A stretch of 64,000 nucleotides of DNA from Negativicoccus succinicivorans (GCF_018372215.1 NZ_JAHAJN010000002.1:62001-126000), one strand, 5' to 3'; positions 53,649 to 62,191 are shown, counted from the stretch's first letter. The notes: generated from the letters alone by a model not told the origin. Numbers and translations are program-made.

Positions 53649-53745
53649 AGTAGAAGTATAACACAGAGAAAAACGGGAAGTGCAAAAAGGAATCCGCCGT
53701 CGCGCGACGAATACGTTAGTAAGGCAATGGCCAAAGGAGGAAGCT

Positions 53746-54528
53746 ATGACACAGCGCAGAGATGTAGACACATACCGTTTGACATTAAGTGAATTATTGC
53801 ACGAAGTGTGTGTCGAACTTTTGGACGGGCAGGATATGCTCGAAGATCTTTCCGCCCAACGTCGTGAGCATCAGGAAATGGATCAGGCGGCGGACGGCCC
53901 CAATGCACCGGCGGTGTATGAATTTGCCGAAGAGCAGATTCGCTTGCGTCTGAAACGCTATCGGGAGCTCGGCGATCGGATTGATGAGATTATTACTCTG
54001 TATAATGAATTGGCGGATGAAGCGCTCGCGGAAGATGATGATGACGAAATCGGTGAGACGTTTTCCTATACGGGGGACGCGGATTGGTTGGAATGGCAGG
54101 AAATCAAGCGTAAATCGGAAGATGACGATGATAAATATGAAGAAGACGATGATGACGACGATGATGACGACAACAATTACGAAAGGGACGATGATCCCGA
54201 TGAAGAAAGCGATCGCGTGCAGGAATGGTCGCTGAAGAAAAAGAAAAAAGACAAAAAGAAAGACAAAAAGAAAGATAAAAAGAAAGACAAAAAGGAAAAA
54301 AAGCACAAAGAAAAAGAGTCTAAAAATAAAAGTGAAGTCGACGCGAAACAACTGAAAAAAGCAGAGGAAGGCTCGCAAGCGACGGTCACGACGGTCGTGG
54401 AAAGCCGAGCCGCGAAGAAAAAGCCGACGAGAAAAGCGGCAGCGAAACGTTCTGCCGCGACGACAAAAGCAAAAAGAAAAACCGCGGTAAAACCCGCGGC
54501 GAAACCGAAGGTCGCGTCGAAAAAATGA
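53746..54528 (+). CDS. Uncharacterised protein with extreme charge segregation and histone-like tail
   Basis: This 260-residue protein is unrecognised as a whole. Residues 1-95 are helical or coiled-coil, ending in LRLKRYRELGDRIDEIITLYNEL. Residues 125-158 are a dense acidic tract with nine Asp in a row. Residues 164-188 are almost only Lys with Asp every fourth position (KKKD repeats). Residues 222-260 are a Lys/Ala/Pro/Thr tail (for example KKKPTRKAAAKRSAATTKAK) like bacterial histone H1-type proteins. ATG 53746 follows AAAGGAGGAAGCT. The coding frame is convincing despite the low-complexity DNA. A nucleoid- or RNA-binding, perhaps condensate-forming, protein is a guess. Confidence 0.75.
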   Translation: MTQRRDVDTYRLTLSELLHEVCVELLDGQDMLEDLSAQRREHQEMDQAADGPNAPAVYEFAEEQIRLRLKRYRELGDRIDEIITLYNELADEALAEDDDDEIGETFSYTGDADWLEWQEIKRKSEDDDDKYEEDDDDDDDDDNNYERDDDPDEESDRVQEWSLKKKKKDKKKDKKKDKKKDKKEKKHKEKESKNKSEVDAKQLKKAEEGSQATVTTVVESRAAKKKPTRKAAAKRSAATTKAKRKTAVKPAAKPKVASKK

Positions 54529-54535
54529 GCAAGTA

Positions 54536-54571
54536 AAAGATTCACCCGTCGAGCGGCGGGTGAATCTTTTT
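54536..54571 (+). terminator. Terminator after the charged-protein gene
   Basis: AAAAGATTCACCCG with loop TCGAG(CG) and CGGGTGAATCTTTTT, followed by T. It ends just before the dinB ribosome site. Confidence 0.9.
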
Positions 54572-54585
54572 AGAAAGGAGATACG

Positions 54586-55779
54586 ATGCGCAGACGCTGG
54601 ATTATGCATGTGGATATGGACGCGTTTTACGCTTCCGTCGAGCAACGCGACCACCCGCAATGGCGAGGACTGCCCGTAATTGTCGGCGCCTCGGAACGGC
54701 GCGGCGTGGTGGCGACCGCCTCCTACGAAGCGCGCGCGTACGGCGTGCACTCCGCAATGGCGGGGAGCATTGCGCGCCAACGTTGTCCGCAGGGGATTTT
54801 TGTGCGTCCGCGCATGCATGTGTATCGTGAAGTATCCGCGTTGATTCATGAAGTGTTATATCGATACGCGCCCGAAATCGAGCCGCTGTCGCTCGATGAA
54901 GCGTTTTTGGATATCTCCGGCATGGGGACGCAGTTTCCGACGCTCAAAGCGCTCGGCCGCAGCGTGCAACGTGATATTTACGATGCGGTCGGTTTGTCGG
55001 CGTCGGTCGGCATCGGCGGCAATAAATTTTTAGCGAAGCTTGCGAGCGATTTGGAAAAACCGCACGGTTTGGTCATTATTCCTTACGAACAGGCGCAGGA
55101 AATGATCGCGCCGTTGCCGGTGCGTCGTCTTTGGGGCGTGGGTCCGAAGCTGGAAGCGGAGCTGGAAACGCTCGGCTATGTCACGATCGCCGATGTGGCG
55201 GCGGCCGATCCGGATCAATTGGCGCGGCAAATCGGTCAGCAGGGGAAAACGCTCTGGGAATTGGCGCATGCTCGCGACGATCGTCCGATTGTCGCGCACG
55301 CGCCGCGCAAATCGATCGGGGAAGAGGAAACGTTCGCGGGGGATCTCCATGCGGATGCGGATATTCGCCGTTACCTTTTGCAGGCGAGTGATACCGTCGC
55401 GCGCCGTTTACGCCAAAAAGGACTGGTCGCCCGCACGGTCACGCTGAAATTGCGTTACGGTTCGTACAAGACGATCACGCGCTCCGTGACGCTCGCCGAT
55501 CCGATTGATTTACCGCAGGCGTTGTCGGCGGCGGTTTTCTCGTTGTATAATAAACTTAAACTCACAGAAGGTATACGACTCCTGGGCGTGACCGTATCGG
55601 GGCTGTTGCCGGCGGGAACGGAGCCGATGTCGCTTTTCGCGGACGGCACGGCGCGCGAGCGCAAAGCGCAGGAAACGATCGACAAGCTCCAGGACAAATA
55701 TGGCCCGACGGCCATTCGCAGAGGATTTTGGTGGGACAGTGAGACAACCACCGGTGATGAAAGGGGAAAGAAACGATGA
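54586..55779 (+). CDS. dinB: DNA polymerase IV (DinB, Y family)
   Basis: This 397-residue translesion polymerase has MHVDMDAFYASVEQRDHP with the metal Asp pair and RGVVATASYEARAYGVHSAM. The catalytic LSLDEAFLDIS follows, then SVGIGGNKFLAKLASDLEKPHG, then the helix-hairpin-helix thumb (LWGVGPKLEAELETLG) and the little-finger domain with GEEETFAGDL. The C-terminus lacks an obvious clamp-binding QLxLF-type motif, though SLFADG in the tail may serve. ATG 54586 is behind AGAAAGGAGATACG. It overlaps the peptidase gene by four bases (ATGA). Confidence 0.96.
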   Translation: MRRRWIMHVDMDAFYASVEQRDHPQWRGLPVIVGASERRGVVATASYEARAYGVHSAMAGSIARQRCPQGIFVRPRMHVYREVSALIHEVLYRYAPEIEPLSLDEAFLDISGMGTQFPTLKALGRSVQRDIYDAVGLSASVGIGGNKFLAKLASDLEKPHGLVIIPYEQAQEMIAPLPVRRLWGVGPKLEAELETLGYVTIADVAAADPDQLARQIGQQGKTLWELAHARDDRPIVAHAPRKSIGEEETFAGDLHADADIRRYLLQASDTVARRLRQKGLVARTVTLKLRYGSYKTITRSVTLADPIDLPQALSAAVFSLYNKLKLTEGIRLLGVTVSGLLPAGTEPMSLFADGTARERKAQETIDKLQDKYGPTAIRRGFWWDSETTTGDERGKKR

Positions 55780-56915
55780 ACGTTAATAAAGAACGCATGT
55801 TGAACGAATTTTACGAATTGATTCGCATCCCTTGCTCGACAGGTGACGAACGCGAAGTCGCCGATGTATTAAAAAAACGCCTGAAAAAACTGGGCGCGCA
55901 AGATGTTAAAGAAGATGATGCGGGCAGCAAAATTAACGGCAATGCCGGCAATATTATCGCCACTTTCGGCGCGACGATGGAAGGTTTGCCGACGGTCGCT
56001 TTCACGGCGCATATGGACTGCGTCGAACCCTGCGCGGGGATCGAACCGGTCTTGAAAGACGGCGTGATTACATCGAAAGGCGATACGATTTTGGGCGGCG
56101 ATGACAAATCTGGCGTGGCCGCGATTTTGGAAGGCTTGCGCCTGATGAAAGAACACTCTCTGCCGCACGGCAAGATCGTTGTCATCTTCTGCGTGGCGGA
56201 AGAAGGCGGCTTGCGCGGCTCGCGCAATATCGACACGAAACTTACCCAAGGCATCGACTTCGGTTACGTTATGGATTCGTCCGGCGCGCCGGGTAAAATC
56301 ATTAACCAGGCACCGGGACAAAACGCGATTCGCGTCACCATGCACGGCAAACGCTCACACGCGGGCCTGGCGCCGGAAGACGGCGTGAACGCCATCGTCA
56401 TGATGGGCACGGCGCTGGCGCGTCTGCCGTACGGTCGCATTGATGAAGAAACCACCGCGAACGTCGGTTTCATCGACGGCGGCATCGCGACGAATATCGT
56501 GGCGGATAAATGCAGCGTCAAAGCCGAAGCGCGCAGCCGTGATTTGGCTAAATTGAAACAGCAGACGGACGCAATGAAGGAAGCGTTCATGTCTGTGGAA
56601 AAAGATTTTTCGGGCGGCAAAGCGGAAGTTGAAGTGGAAGAAATTTATCAGCCGTACCTGGTGGATGAAAACAGCCTCTGCATCGAAGTCGCCAAACGCG
56701 CGGCGAAAGAAGCGGGCTTAGAACCGAATGTCGGCGCGACCGGCGGCGGCAGTGACGCCAACAACTTCAATAAACACAGCTTCCCGGCAGTCGTACTTGC
56801 GACCGGCATGACCAAAGTTCACACGCCGGAAGAATGCCTATTGGAAGAACACCTCTACCAAACCGGTGAATGGGTATATCGCATTATTGAACAGTTGCCG
56901 CACGCGCATCACTGA
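55776..56915 (+). CDS. M20 family metallopeptidase, peptidase T-like
   Basis: This 379-residue zinc aminopeptidase of the PepT-like branch has FTAHMDCVEP (first zinc His, with Asp), LGGDDKSGVAAILEGL (bridging Asp), CVAEEGGLRGSRNID (catalytic Glu-Glu) and VMDSSGAPG. The dimerisation/lid domain carries GKRSHAGLAPEDGVNAI, and GGGSDANNFNKHSFPAVVLATGM and TKVHTPEE close the site. All metal ligands appear present. It probably trims tripeptides in the cytosol. The start overlaps the dinB stop; a ribosome site, GATGAAAGGGGAAAG, lies within dinB. Confidence 0.93.
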   Translation: MNVNKERMLNEFYELIRIPCSTGDEREVADVLKKRLKKLGAQDVKEDDAGSKINGNAGNIIATFGATMEGLPTVAFTAHMDCVEPCAGIEPVLKDGVITSKGDTILGGDDKSGVAAILEGLRLMKEHSLPHGKIVVIFCVAEEGGLRGSRNIDTKLTQGIDFGYVMDSSGAPGKIINQAPGQNAIRVTMHGKRSHAGLAPEDGVNAIVMMGTALARLPYGRIDEETTANVGFIDGGIATNIVADKCSVKAEARSRDLAKLKQQTDAMKEAFMSVEKDFSGGKAEVEVEEIYQPYLVDENSLCIEVAKRAAKEAGLEPNVGATGGGSDANNFNKHSFPAVVLATGMTKVHTPEECLLEEHLYQTGEWVYRIIEQLPHAHH

Positions 56916-56944
56916 GACGCCGATAATTATCCGTTTAAGCATTG

Positions 56945-56972
56945 AAAAAGAGCCCTCGCGGCTCTTTTTTTG
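56945..56972 (+). terminator. Terminator after dinB-peptidase operon
   Basis: AAAAAGAGCC-CTCGC-GGCTCTTTTTTT, 30 bases after the stop codon. Confidence 0.9.
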
Positions 56973-57038
56973 TGGAATACTGCGGAATAAAAAGAAATCA
57001 ATGTATTTTCGTCGTCAAAATAAAATTTGTGGAAACCA

Positions 57039-57468
57039 TGTGGATAAGTGAAAAAGATTAAGGTTTATCCACATACTTGTCCACGTTTATCCACTTGTCC
57101 GTGTCAAAAGCACAATAAATTTAATGAGAATTCCGTAAACAGGCGGATTCTGCAAAAAATACACTGTCAGTAGACAGAGGTATCTGTGGAAAACTTTTGT
57201 GCGCTCATCATAATAACTGTCGAGATAAAAATAAAAACGACTGCAATACAATGGTTAAGACGATCATTGGAAAATAAAATACAGTAAAAAAATAGAGTGG
57301 ACAACTTGGATAGTTATGTGGATAACTGATTTTCATGCCCAGCGAAAATCCATAAAAATGAGAAAAACATGTAAAATAGGTGCTTTCACATGTTCGGCTT
57401 AGGTAAAAATGTATTTTTCGAGAAGGTTCTCCACCGTTTATTGCGTTTCGCGGCGATGTCGTGGACAA
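57039..57468. other. DnaA-box cluster in a gene-free interval
   Basis: Perfect TTATCCACA boxes occur at 57039-57047 (minus), 57065-57073 (plus) and 57317-57325 (minus). Near matches are TTGTCCACG (57077-57085), TTATCCACT (57087-57095), AGTGGACAA (57296-57304, minus), CGTGGACAA (57460-57468, minus) and TGTGGAAAA (57185-57193, minus). The interval 56973-57745 has no supported gene, and its open frames lack ribosome sites. Clusters like this act as DnaA-titration or DnaA-reactivation sites in other bacteria (DBCs, datA, DARS). A promoter (TTGCGT, 17 bases, TACCAT; 57684-57712) for azlC ends the gap. Confidence 0.75.
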
Positions 57469-57745
57469 GTTGCCAAGTCGGCGCATGATCATGCGCCAAT
57501 ACGCTAGACGGATCCGCAACACGATGGAAACGGATTCCGTCGTGTTGCGCTCGGAAATATCCGGCCGCGAGAAATGTACATCCTTACGGAGAACATGAAA
57601 GAACAACGTACATTTTATTTTAATGCGGTTTATTTTCGTTTCCGTTGCGCGTGGATGCAAAATCGGCATGAGAGCGGTAAATCTTGCGTCATGAGACGCT
57701 TTCTGTTACCATTAGCTAACTGATTACGAAAAGGAGGAAACGCCA

Positions 57746-58443
57746 ATGAATAAGCATTTTCGCCGCAGCTTGGCAAAAGGAGTGCCGATTGCTATCGGCT
57801 ATATGCCGATCGCGATCGCGTACGGTGTCTTATCCTCCGTGTACGGCATGCCCGCGTGGTTCGTACTGGCGTCATCCGCGATCGTCTACGCCGGTTCCGC
57901 GCAGTTTATGGCGGCGAACTTGATGATTACCGGCACGGGCGTGTGGGAAATTATTTTAACCACGCTGGTAGTGAATTCCCGCAACCTGCTTTTGGCGGCG
58001 GGGCTCGCGCATAATTTGGAAGCGGGGGCGACGAAGTCAGAGCGTTTGGCGGTCGGTTCGTTGACGACCGATGAATTATTTTCCGTCGCGCTACTGGAAA
58101 ATATCAGGTGTTGCCTCCGGAGTATGTCATCGGGATCGGTCTGTCGGGATATCTCTCTTGGGTAGTCGGTACGGCGTTCGGCATCGGACTGACCGATTTA
58201 TTGCCGCCCGCACTCGCAAGCTCCATGGGCATCGGTTTATACGCGATGTTTCTCGGCCTGCTGGTGCCGGCGCTGCGCGAACAGCTGCAGGCGCGTTTGG
58301 TGACGCTGATCGCGGTCACGATGAATTTGCTGTTGTACGCGTTGGCGAGTTTGCTCGGCATCGGCCACGGTTTGACGATTTTCATCGCGACAGTCAGCGC
58401 GGTCGCATTGGTCACGGCGGCAAAGGAGCGATTACAATGGTAA
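57746..58443 (+). pseudogene. azlC: AzlC-family branched-chain amino acid exporter, large subunit, interrupted by a frameshift
   Basis: AzlC with AzlD exports branched-chain amino acids and analogues. The first frame (57746-58099) codes for MNKHFRRSLAKGVPIAIGYMP, NLLLAAGLAHNLE and TDELFSVALLE. The second frame (from about 58099) continues KYQVLPPEYVIGIGLSGYLSWVVGTAFGIG to KERLQW and stop at 58443. Both parts align to one AzlC. The join falls in GGAAAATATC: one more A (five instead of four) would restore a single 233-residue frame. The break may be a true mutation, phase variation in the A-run, or a base-calling error. The ribosome site AAAAGGAGGAAACGCCA is strong. azlD overlaps the end by seven bases. 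Confidence 0.85.
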
Positions 58444-58775
58444 ATCAAAGCGATGCCTTTTATATTCTTTTGCTGATCGGCATGTGGCTCGTTACTTTGG
58501 TGCCACGCATTGCGCCGCCGTTCTTTTGGCGAGCGGATAAAGTGCCGCCAAAACTTTCCTTTGCGCTCGCCTTGATTCCCTTTGCGGTGTTGGGTGTGTT
58601 GATCGTGCCCGGCGTATTTGTCAGCATGGAGGAGACGCCGTTGCTCGCCACGACGGTGGCGTTACTGGTCGCGATCGGGCTCGCGTTTTACCGTGCGAAT
58701 TTAGTGCTCATCGTGCTCGCGAGTATTTTGGTGCATTACGGTCTGAGCGTACTCATCGCCGCGCCGGCCACATAA
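58437..58775 (+). CDS. azlD: AzlD-family branched-chain amino acid transport protein, small subunit
   Basis: This 112-residue hydrophobic protein has four membrane segments. The family motif LVTLVPRIAPPFFW (typical TxxPRxxP) occurs near residue 18 and IPFAVLGVLIVPGVF follows. It is intact, and its start, with GGAGCGATTACA before ATG 58437, overlaps the azlC stop. If azlC is truly broken, AzlD would be without its partner. Confidence 0.92.
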   Translation: MVNQSDAFYILLLIGMWLVTLVPRIAPPFFWRADKVPPKLSFALALIPFAVLGVLIVPGVFVSMEETPLLATTVALLVAIGLAFYRANLVLIVLASILVHYGLSVLIAAPAT

Positions 58776-58777
58776 GC

Positions 58778-58817
58778 AAATAAAAAGAACGGACATTTCT
58801 GTCCGTTCTTTTTATTT
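58778..58817. terminator. Bidirectional terminator between azlD and kimA
   Basis: A perfect 18-bp stem, AAATAAAAAGAACGGACA (58778-58795) with TGTCCGTTCTTTTTATTT (58800-58817) and loop TTTC, serves the convergent genes azlD and kimA. It overlaps the kimA stop at 58812. Confidence 0.92.
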
Positions 58818-60686
58818 ACCTTTTTTATCATGAGGATCCGTCAATAACAGCGGGACGGTTGTCACGATCACGTCAAATCGATTTAAAAGCTGCCAGCGCA
58901 GCTGTAAACCCTGCTGATTATGCAGCAGGCGTTCCCAACCCATACCGACCTCAAATTCCGGAATTAATATCGTAATCGACGCGTCGGGGTGGCGGTCGCG
59001 AAATTCTTTAATGTAATCCAACAGCGGCTCGGAGAAATCCCGATACGGTGACGGAACTACCGCCATCGAAATAGCGGGCAAAAGTCGTTGCCATTTTTGG
59101 CGGAGGCGTTCGCCGGCCTCCGCGTCAATGGCGATATGAAGCGCGTGAATGTGCGCATCGTCGGTAATGGCGCGGGCGTAACGCAAGGCTCGCGCGACGG
59201 CGCGCGTGGGTCTTGCGACGGGCAACAGCACATGATGGTCGTTGACCGGCTGCGCCAGAATTTCCGTCAGTTCTTTCGAGGAAAGCGTCAGCGCTTCCTG
59301 TACCTTTTCGTAGTGTGTATGAATCGCCTTAAATATGCGCATTAAAATCGGCAGGAAGATTAAAATGATCCAGGCGCCGTGAATGAATTTGGTGACTAAA
59401 ATAATGCTCACGACGGTCGCCGTGACCAGCGCGCCGAAACCGTTCAGCAAGAGTCGTCCGTGCGGGCGCGGCTGTTGGCGGAACCAATGCACGCAAAGAC
59501 CCGCTTGGGCCAGCATGAAGGAAAGAAATACGCCCAATGCGTACAGCGAGATCAAATGTTCCACATCGCCGTGGAACGCGACGATCAGTCCGCCGGCGCA
59601 AAGCGACAGTAAAACGATGCCGTTGGCAAAGGAAAGACGCGAACCGCGGTGCGCGAGGTAGCGCGGCAGGTAACCGTCCTGCGCCAAAATGGACATCAGA
59701 GGCGGTAAACCGTTGTACGCGGTGTTGGCGGCTAAATATAAAATTACCGTGGTCAGCAGTTGGAAGATGAAATAACCCGTTCCGCGTCCCCACACGGTCT
59801 CCGCCAAAAGCGAGAGCAAGGTGCGGTCCGCGCTCGGCAGCAAACCGAAATGCACGATGAGAAAACCCGTGGAGAGCAGCAGCGTCGCCAAAATAATCGC
59901 CATCATGGCAATCGTTTCTTTTGCATTCTTTGCCGCTGGTTCCCGAAACGCGCCCGAGCCGTTCGCGATCGCTTCCACGCCGGTCATCGAAGAACAACCG
60001 TTGGCGAAGGCCCGCAACAGTAAAAAGTAAAGAACGGCCGGCGTGATCGTAGTCGTCGCTTGCGGCAAAATGACCGGCGGTCGATCGAGCGCAAAAATTT
60101 GGTAGAGACCCGATCCGGCGAGCAGCAGCGCGGTGACCAAAAAAGCATACGTCGGCCACACAAAGGCGTTGGACGCTTCGCGCAAACCGCGCAAATTGAT
60201 CAGCATCAATATCGCAAACACTGCGAAAAGATCAATGGAAATTTGGTACGGCGCAAGCTCCGGCCACGCGGAAATCAGCGCCGCCGTACCGGACGATACC
60301 GATACCGCGACCGTCAACACGTAGTCCGCGCATAAACTCGCCGCCGCGAGCAGCGCCGGATATTCACCGAGATATTCTTTGGCGATCGCATACGAGCCGC
60401 CGCCTTTGGGATATACTTTGATGACCTGCGCGTAGGAAATCGTAATGATGAAAAGCAATGCCACGATCGCCGCGATAATCCACGGAAAATAGTCATATAA
60501 AATCAGTCCCGGCAATACCAAAATGAGCGCGATTTGTTCCGGACCGTAACCGATGGAGGAAAGAGCGTCGGACGAAAAAATCGGCAACGCTTTCCACTTC
60601 GGCAGCTGCTCGTGACTGAGCTCCGTGCTCTTGAGCGGACGCCCTAAAAGCAATTGAGAAAATGAAGAAAATGTAAATTTGCGCAT
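58812..60686 (-). CDS. kimA: High-affinity potassium importer KimA-like (KUP/APC superfamily)
   Basis: This 624-residue protein has about 12 membrane segments (residues 30-455) and a cytosolic C-terminal domain with a UspA-like portion (HHVLLPVARPTRAVARALRYA, HALHIAIDAE, SITILIPEF). The N-terminal signature GRPLKSTELSHEQLPKWKALPIFSSDALSSIGYGPEQ (cores PKWKALPIFSSDALSS and GYGPEQIAL) is typical of KimA (formerly YdaO). KimA imports K+ by H+ symport and is repressed by c-di-AMP through a riboswitch and by direct binding. The upstream region here carries that riboswitch, which strongly supports the call. ATG 60686 is behind GGGAGG at some distance (TCTATTTTTC spacer). Confidence 0.93.
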   Translation of the reverse strand: MRKFTFSSFSQLLLGRPLKSTELSHEQLPKWKALPIFSSDALSSIGYGPEQIALILVLPGLILYDYFPWIIAAIVALLFIITISYAQVIKVYPKGGGSYAIAKEYLGEYPALLAAASLCADYVLTVAVSVSSGTAALISAWPELAPYQISIDLFAVFAILMLINLRGLREASNAFVWPTYAFLVTALLLAGSGLYQIFALDRPPVILPQATTTITPAVLYFLLLRAFANGCSSMTGVEAIANGSGAFREPAAKNAKETIAMMAIILATLLLSTGFLIVHFGLLPSADRTLLSLLAETVWGRGTGYFIFQLLTTVILYLAANTAYNGLPPLMSILAQDGYLPRYLAHRGSRLSFANGIVLLSLCAGGLIVAFHGDVEHLISLYALGVFLSFMLAQAGLCVHWFRQQPRPHGRLLLNGFGALVTATVVSIILVTKFIHGAWIILIFLPILMRIFKAIHTHYEKVQEALTLSSKELTEILAQPVNDHHVLLPVARPTRAVARALRYARAITDDAHIHALHIAIDAEAGERLRQKWQRLLPAISMAVVPSPYRDFSEPLLDYIKEFRDRHPDASITILIPEFEVGMGWERLLHNQQGLQLRWQLLNRFDVIVTTVPLLLTDPHDKKGK

Positions 60687-60719
60687 GAAAAATAGACCTC
60701 CCGGTCCTATGGGACCTTA
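60687..60719 (-). promoter_or_regulatory. Expression platform: ribosome-site sequestering hairpins
   Basis: In the transcript, GGTCC (60712-60716) can pair with GGACC (60703-60707) over a 4-base loop. GGACC can instead pair with the following GGTCT (60694-60698), placing the Shine-Dalgarno GGGAGG in the second hairpin. The two hairpins exclude each other, so ligand state could switch translation of kimA. This is read from complementarity only. Confidence 0.45.
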
Positions 60720-60835
60720 CCTTTTGCCTACGAGGTTAGCTGTCGGGTTAGAAGCATAAGGTTGTCTTCCTCTTTCGATTCACCCCAAGAGTTGGTTCCC
60801 CCGTTTTCCGTCAGGAAATTCGGAATTTCGTTTTT
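60720..60835 (-). ncRNA. c-di-AMP riboswitch (ydaO-yuaA class)
   Basis: The minus-strand leader contains the hallmark conserved strings of this class: ACGGGGGAACCAA, TTGGGGTGAATC and CCCGACAGCTAACCTCGTAGGC (as GACAGCTAACCTCGTAGG), with an AAGAGGAAGACAACC segment in between. The order and spacing fit the pseudo-two-fold ydaO aptamer that binds two c-di-AMP. It lies between a good promoter and kimA, the classical target. Ligand binding should reduce kimA expression. Boundaries are approximate. Confidence 0.93.
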
Positions 60836-60843
60836 ACCACCAC

Positions 60844-60872
60844 ATTATAACGCCGCGGAAATGTCTTGTAAA
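60844..60872 (-). promoter_or_regulatory. Promoter of the riboswitch-kimA transcript
   Basis: On the minus strand TTTACA (60867-60872), 17 bases, and perfect TATAAT (60844-60849). The transcript start should be near 60837, right at the riboswitch. Confidence 0.8.
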
Positions 60873-60984
60873 TAGGAAAAAACAGCGGCTGGCGACGCAA
60901 CATAAATCCGTCGGCAAAACGGACTCCGTCGCCGCTAAAAAGTTCATAAATGCTCTTTTATGACTGTTTTATGGCGTTAAATCG

Positions 60985-60993
60985 TGCTATACT
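60985..60993 (+). promoter_or_regulatory. Extended -10 promoter before the WYL gene
   Basis: TGCTATACT, 37 bases before ATG 61031. No clear -35. It is one of the recurring TGC-extended elements of this window. Confidence 0.45.
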
Positions 60994-61030
60994 GAAATTA
61001 CAGATGGCATTGCGGCAAGGAGGTGTGCCC

Positions 61031-62191
61031 ATGCAAAAAGGAACGAAAGCAACCGAACAGGGGTTGCGCGTGATGACGTCGCCGTCCGAGATTCCGGCGA
61101 AGAAGCTGAGCGTATTATACATCTTGACGATATTGCGCCGCTTTTCCGACCCCGAACATCCGCTGTCGCAGCAGCAGATTCTGACGCACCTGAAAGAAGA
61201 CTATGGAATGGTGTTGGATCGTAAAGCCGTCAAACGCAACCTGGTCAATCTCTTGGAAGCGGGCTATCCGCTCGGTTACAAACCGTGGCAACGCAAGAGT
61301 GCGAGCCGCGAACAAGTGGAAAATGTCTACGGTTCGTGGTATTACGAGCATGAATTCGCGCCGGTGGAACTGACCACGCTCATTGACGGTCTGTTGTTTT
61401 CGCATTTACCGGCCCGGCAGGTCGAGGACATGATCCAAAAACTGCTGCGGTTGCAAAGTCGGTATTATACGAATCCCACGTTGGGAGTCCACAACATTCC
61501 GAATGAAAACTGGCTCAACTGGCAACAGGAAAGTCCCGCCAACGAGCAGATGCTGTATTCGTTGGAAGTTTTGAATGAGGCGATCGAAGCGCGGCAACCG
61601 GTCATGTTCCATTACCTGCAATACGGTCCGGACAAGCAGCAGCGGCCGCGCATTCGTCGGCATCGCAAACGTCCGCATCGCTACCGGGTGAGCCCGTACG
61701 CGGTAGTCGCGACGAACGGTCGTTTCTACCTGATCGGTAATACCGAAGGGCATGATGATATTTCGCATTACCGCGTCGATCGGATGCAGGATGTGCGAAT
61801 CGAAAAAAACCGTGAGGTTCGTCCGTTGCGCGAAGTGACGCAGTCGGGCGATGACGAATTGCATTTACCGAAGCATCTGGCGGAGCATGTCAACATGTTC
61901 GCCGGACCGGCGGTACCGTGTTTATTCCGATGTGATCGCGAGATCTTGGACGCCGTCATGGACGATTTCGGAACCTCCTGCACGATCAGCGAAGTTACGG
62001 ACAAAACCGTGGTCGTCGGAGTCACCGTGAACGCTACTGCGCTCTTCCACTGGTCGTTGCAATTCGGTCCGGCCGTGAAAGTGCTGGCGCCGGAATCGCT
62101 GGTGCGGGACCTGCAACGAACGGCTATCGCGATGGCGAACGCGTATCGCCGCGAAGAACCGTTATATTTTGATCGTGTCGAGATGAGGTGA
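61031..62191 (+). CDS. WYL-domain transcriptional regulator
   Basis: This 386-residue protein has an N-terminal winged HTH (about 25-95; KKLSVLYILTILRRFSDPEHPLSQQQILTHL with LDRKAVKRNLVNLLEAGYPL). A central WYL domain follows (about 190-290; RQPVMFHYLQYG, RYRVSPYAVVATNGRFYLIGNTEG and HYRVDRMQDVRI), then a C-terminal WCX extension. WYL domains bind nucleotides, ssDNA or other ligands and often control stress or defence genes. ATG 61031 is behind CAAGGAGGTGTGCCC. Its stop lies within the ribosome site of the CobO gene, so the genes are cotranscribed. The target is unknown. Confidence 0.9.
   Translation: MQKGTKATEQGLRVMTSPSEIPAKKLSVLYILTILRRFSDPEHPLSQQQILTHLKEDYGMVLDRKAVKRNLVNLLEAGYPLGYKPWQRKSASREQVENVYGSWYYEHEFAPVELTTLIDGLLFSHLPARQVEDMIQKLLRLQSRYYTNPTLGVHNIPNENWLNWQQESPANEQMLYSLEVLNEAIEARQPVMFHYLQYGPDKQQRPRIRRHRKRPHRYRVSPYAVVATNGRFYLIGNTEGHDDISHYRVDRMQDVRIEKNREVRPLREVTQSGDDELHLPKHLAEHVNMFAGPAVPCLFRCDREILDAVMDDFGTSCTISEVTDKTVVVGVTVNATALFHWSLQFGPAVKVLAPESLVRDLQRTAIAMANAYRREEPLYFDRVEMR

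Noticed and set aside
53794..54849. Minus-strand open frame of about 351 codons opposite the charged-protein gene and dinB
   Set aside because: Its Phe/Ile/Val-rich repeats are the antisense of the Lys/Asp-rich coding DNA. It crosses a terminator and has no start signal.
57208..57669. Minus-strand open frame of 153 codons in the 57 kb gap
   Set aside because: No ribosome site, no family resemblance, and it overlaps several DnaA boxes. The composition is that of non-coding AT-rich DNA.
58091..58110. Programmed -1 frameshift in azlC
   Set aside because: The shift site G-GAA-AAT is not a canonical X-XXY-YYZ slippery heptamer and no stimulatory pseudoknot is evident. A deletion or base-call error is simpler.
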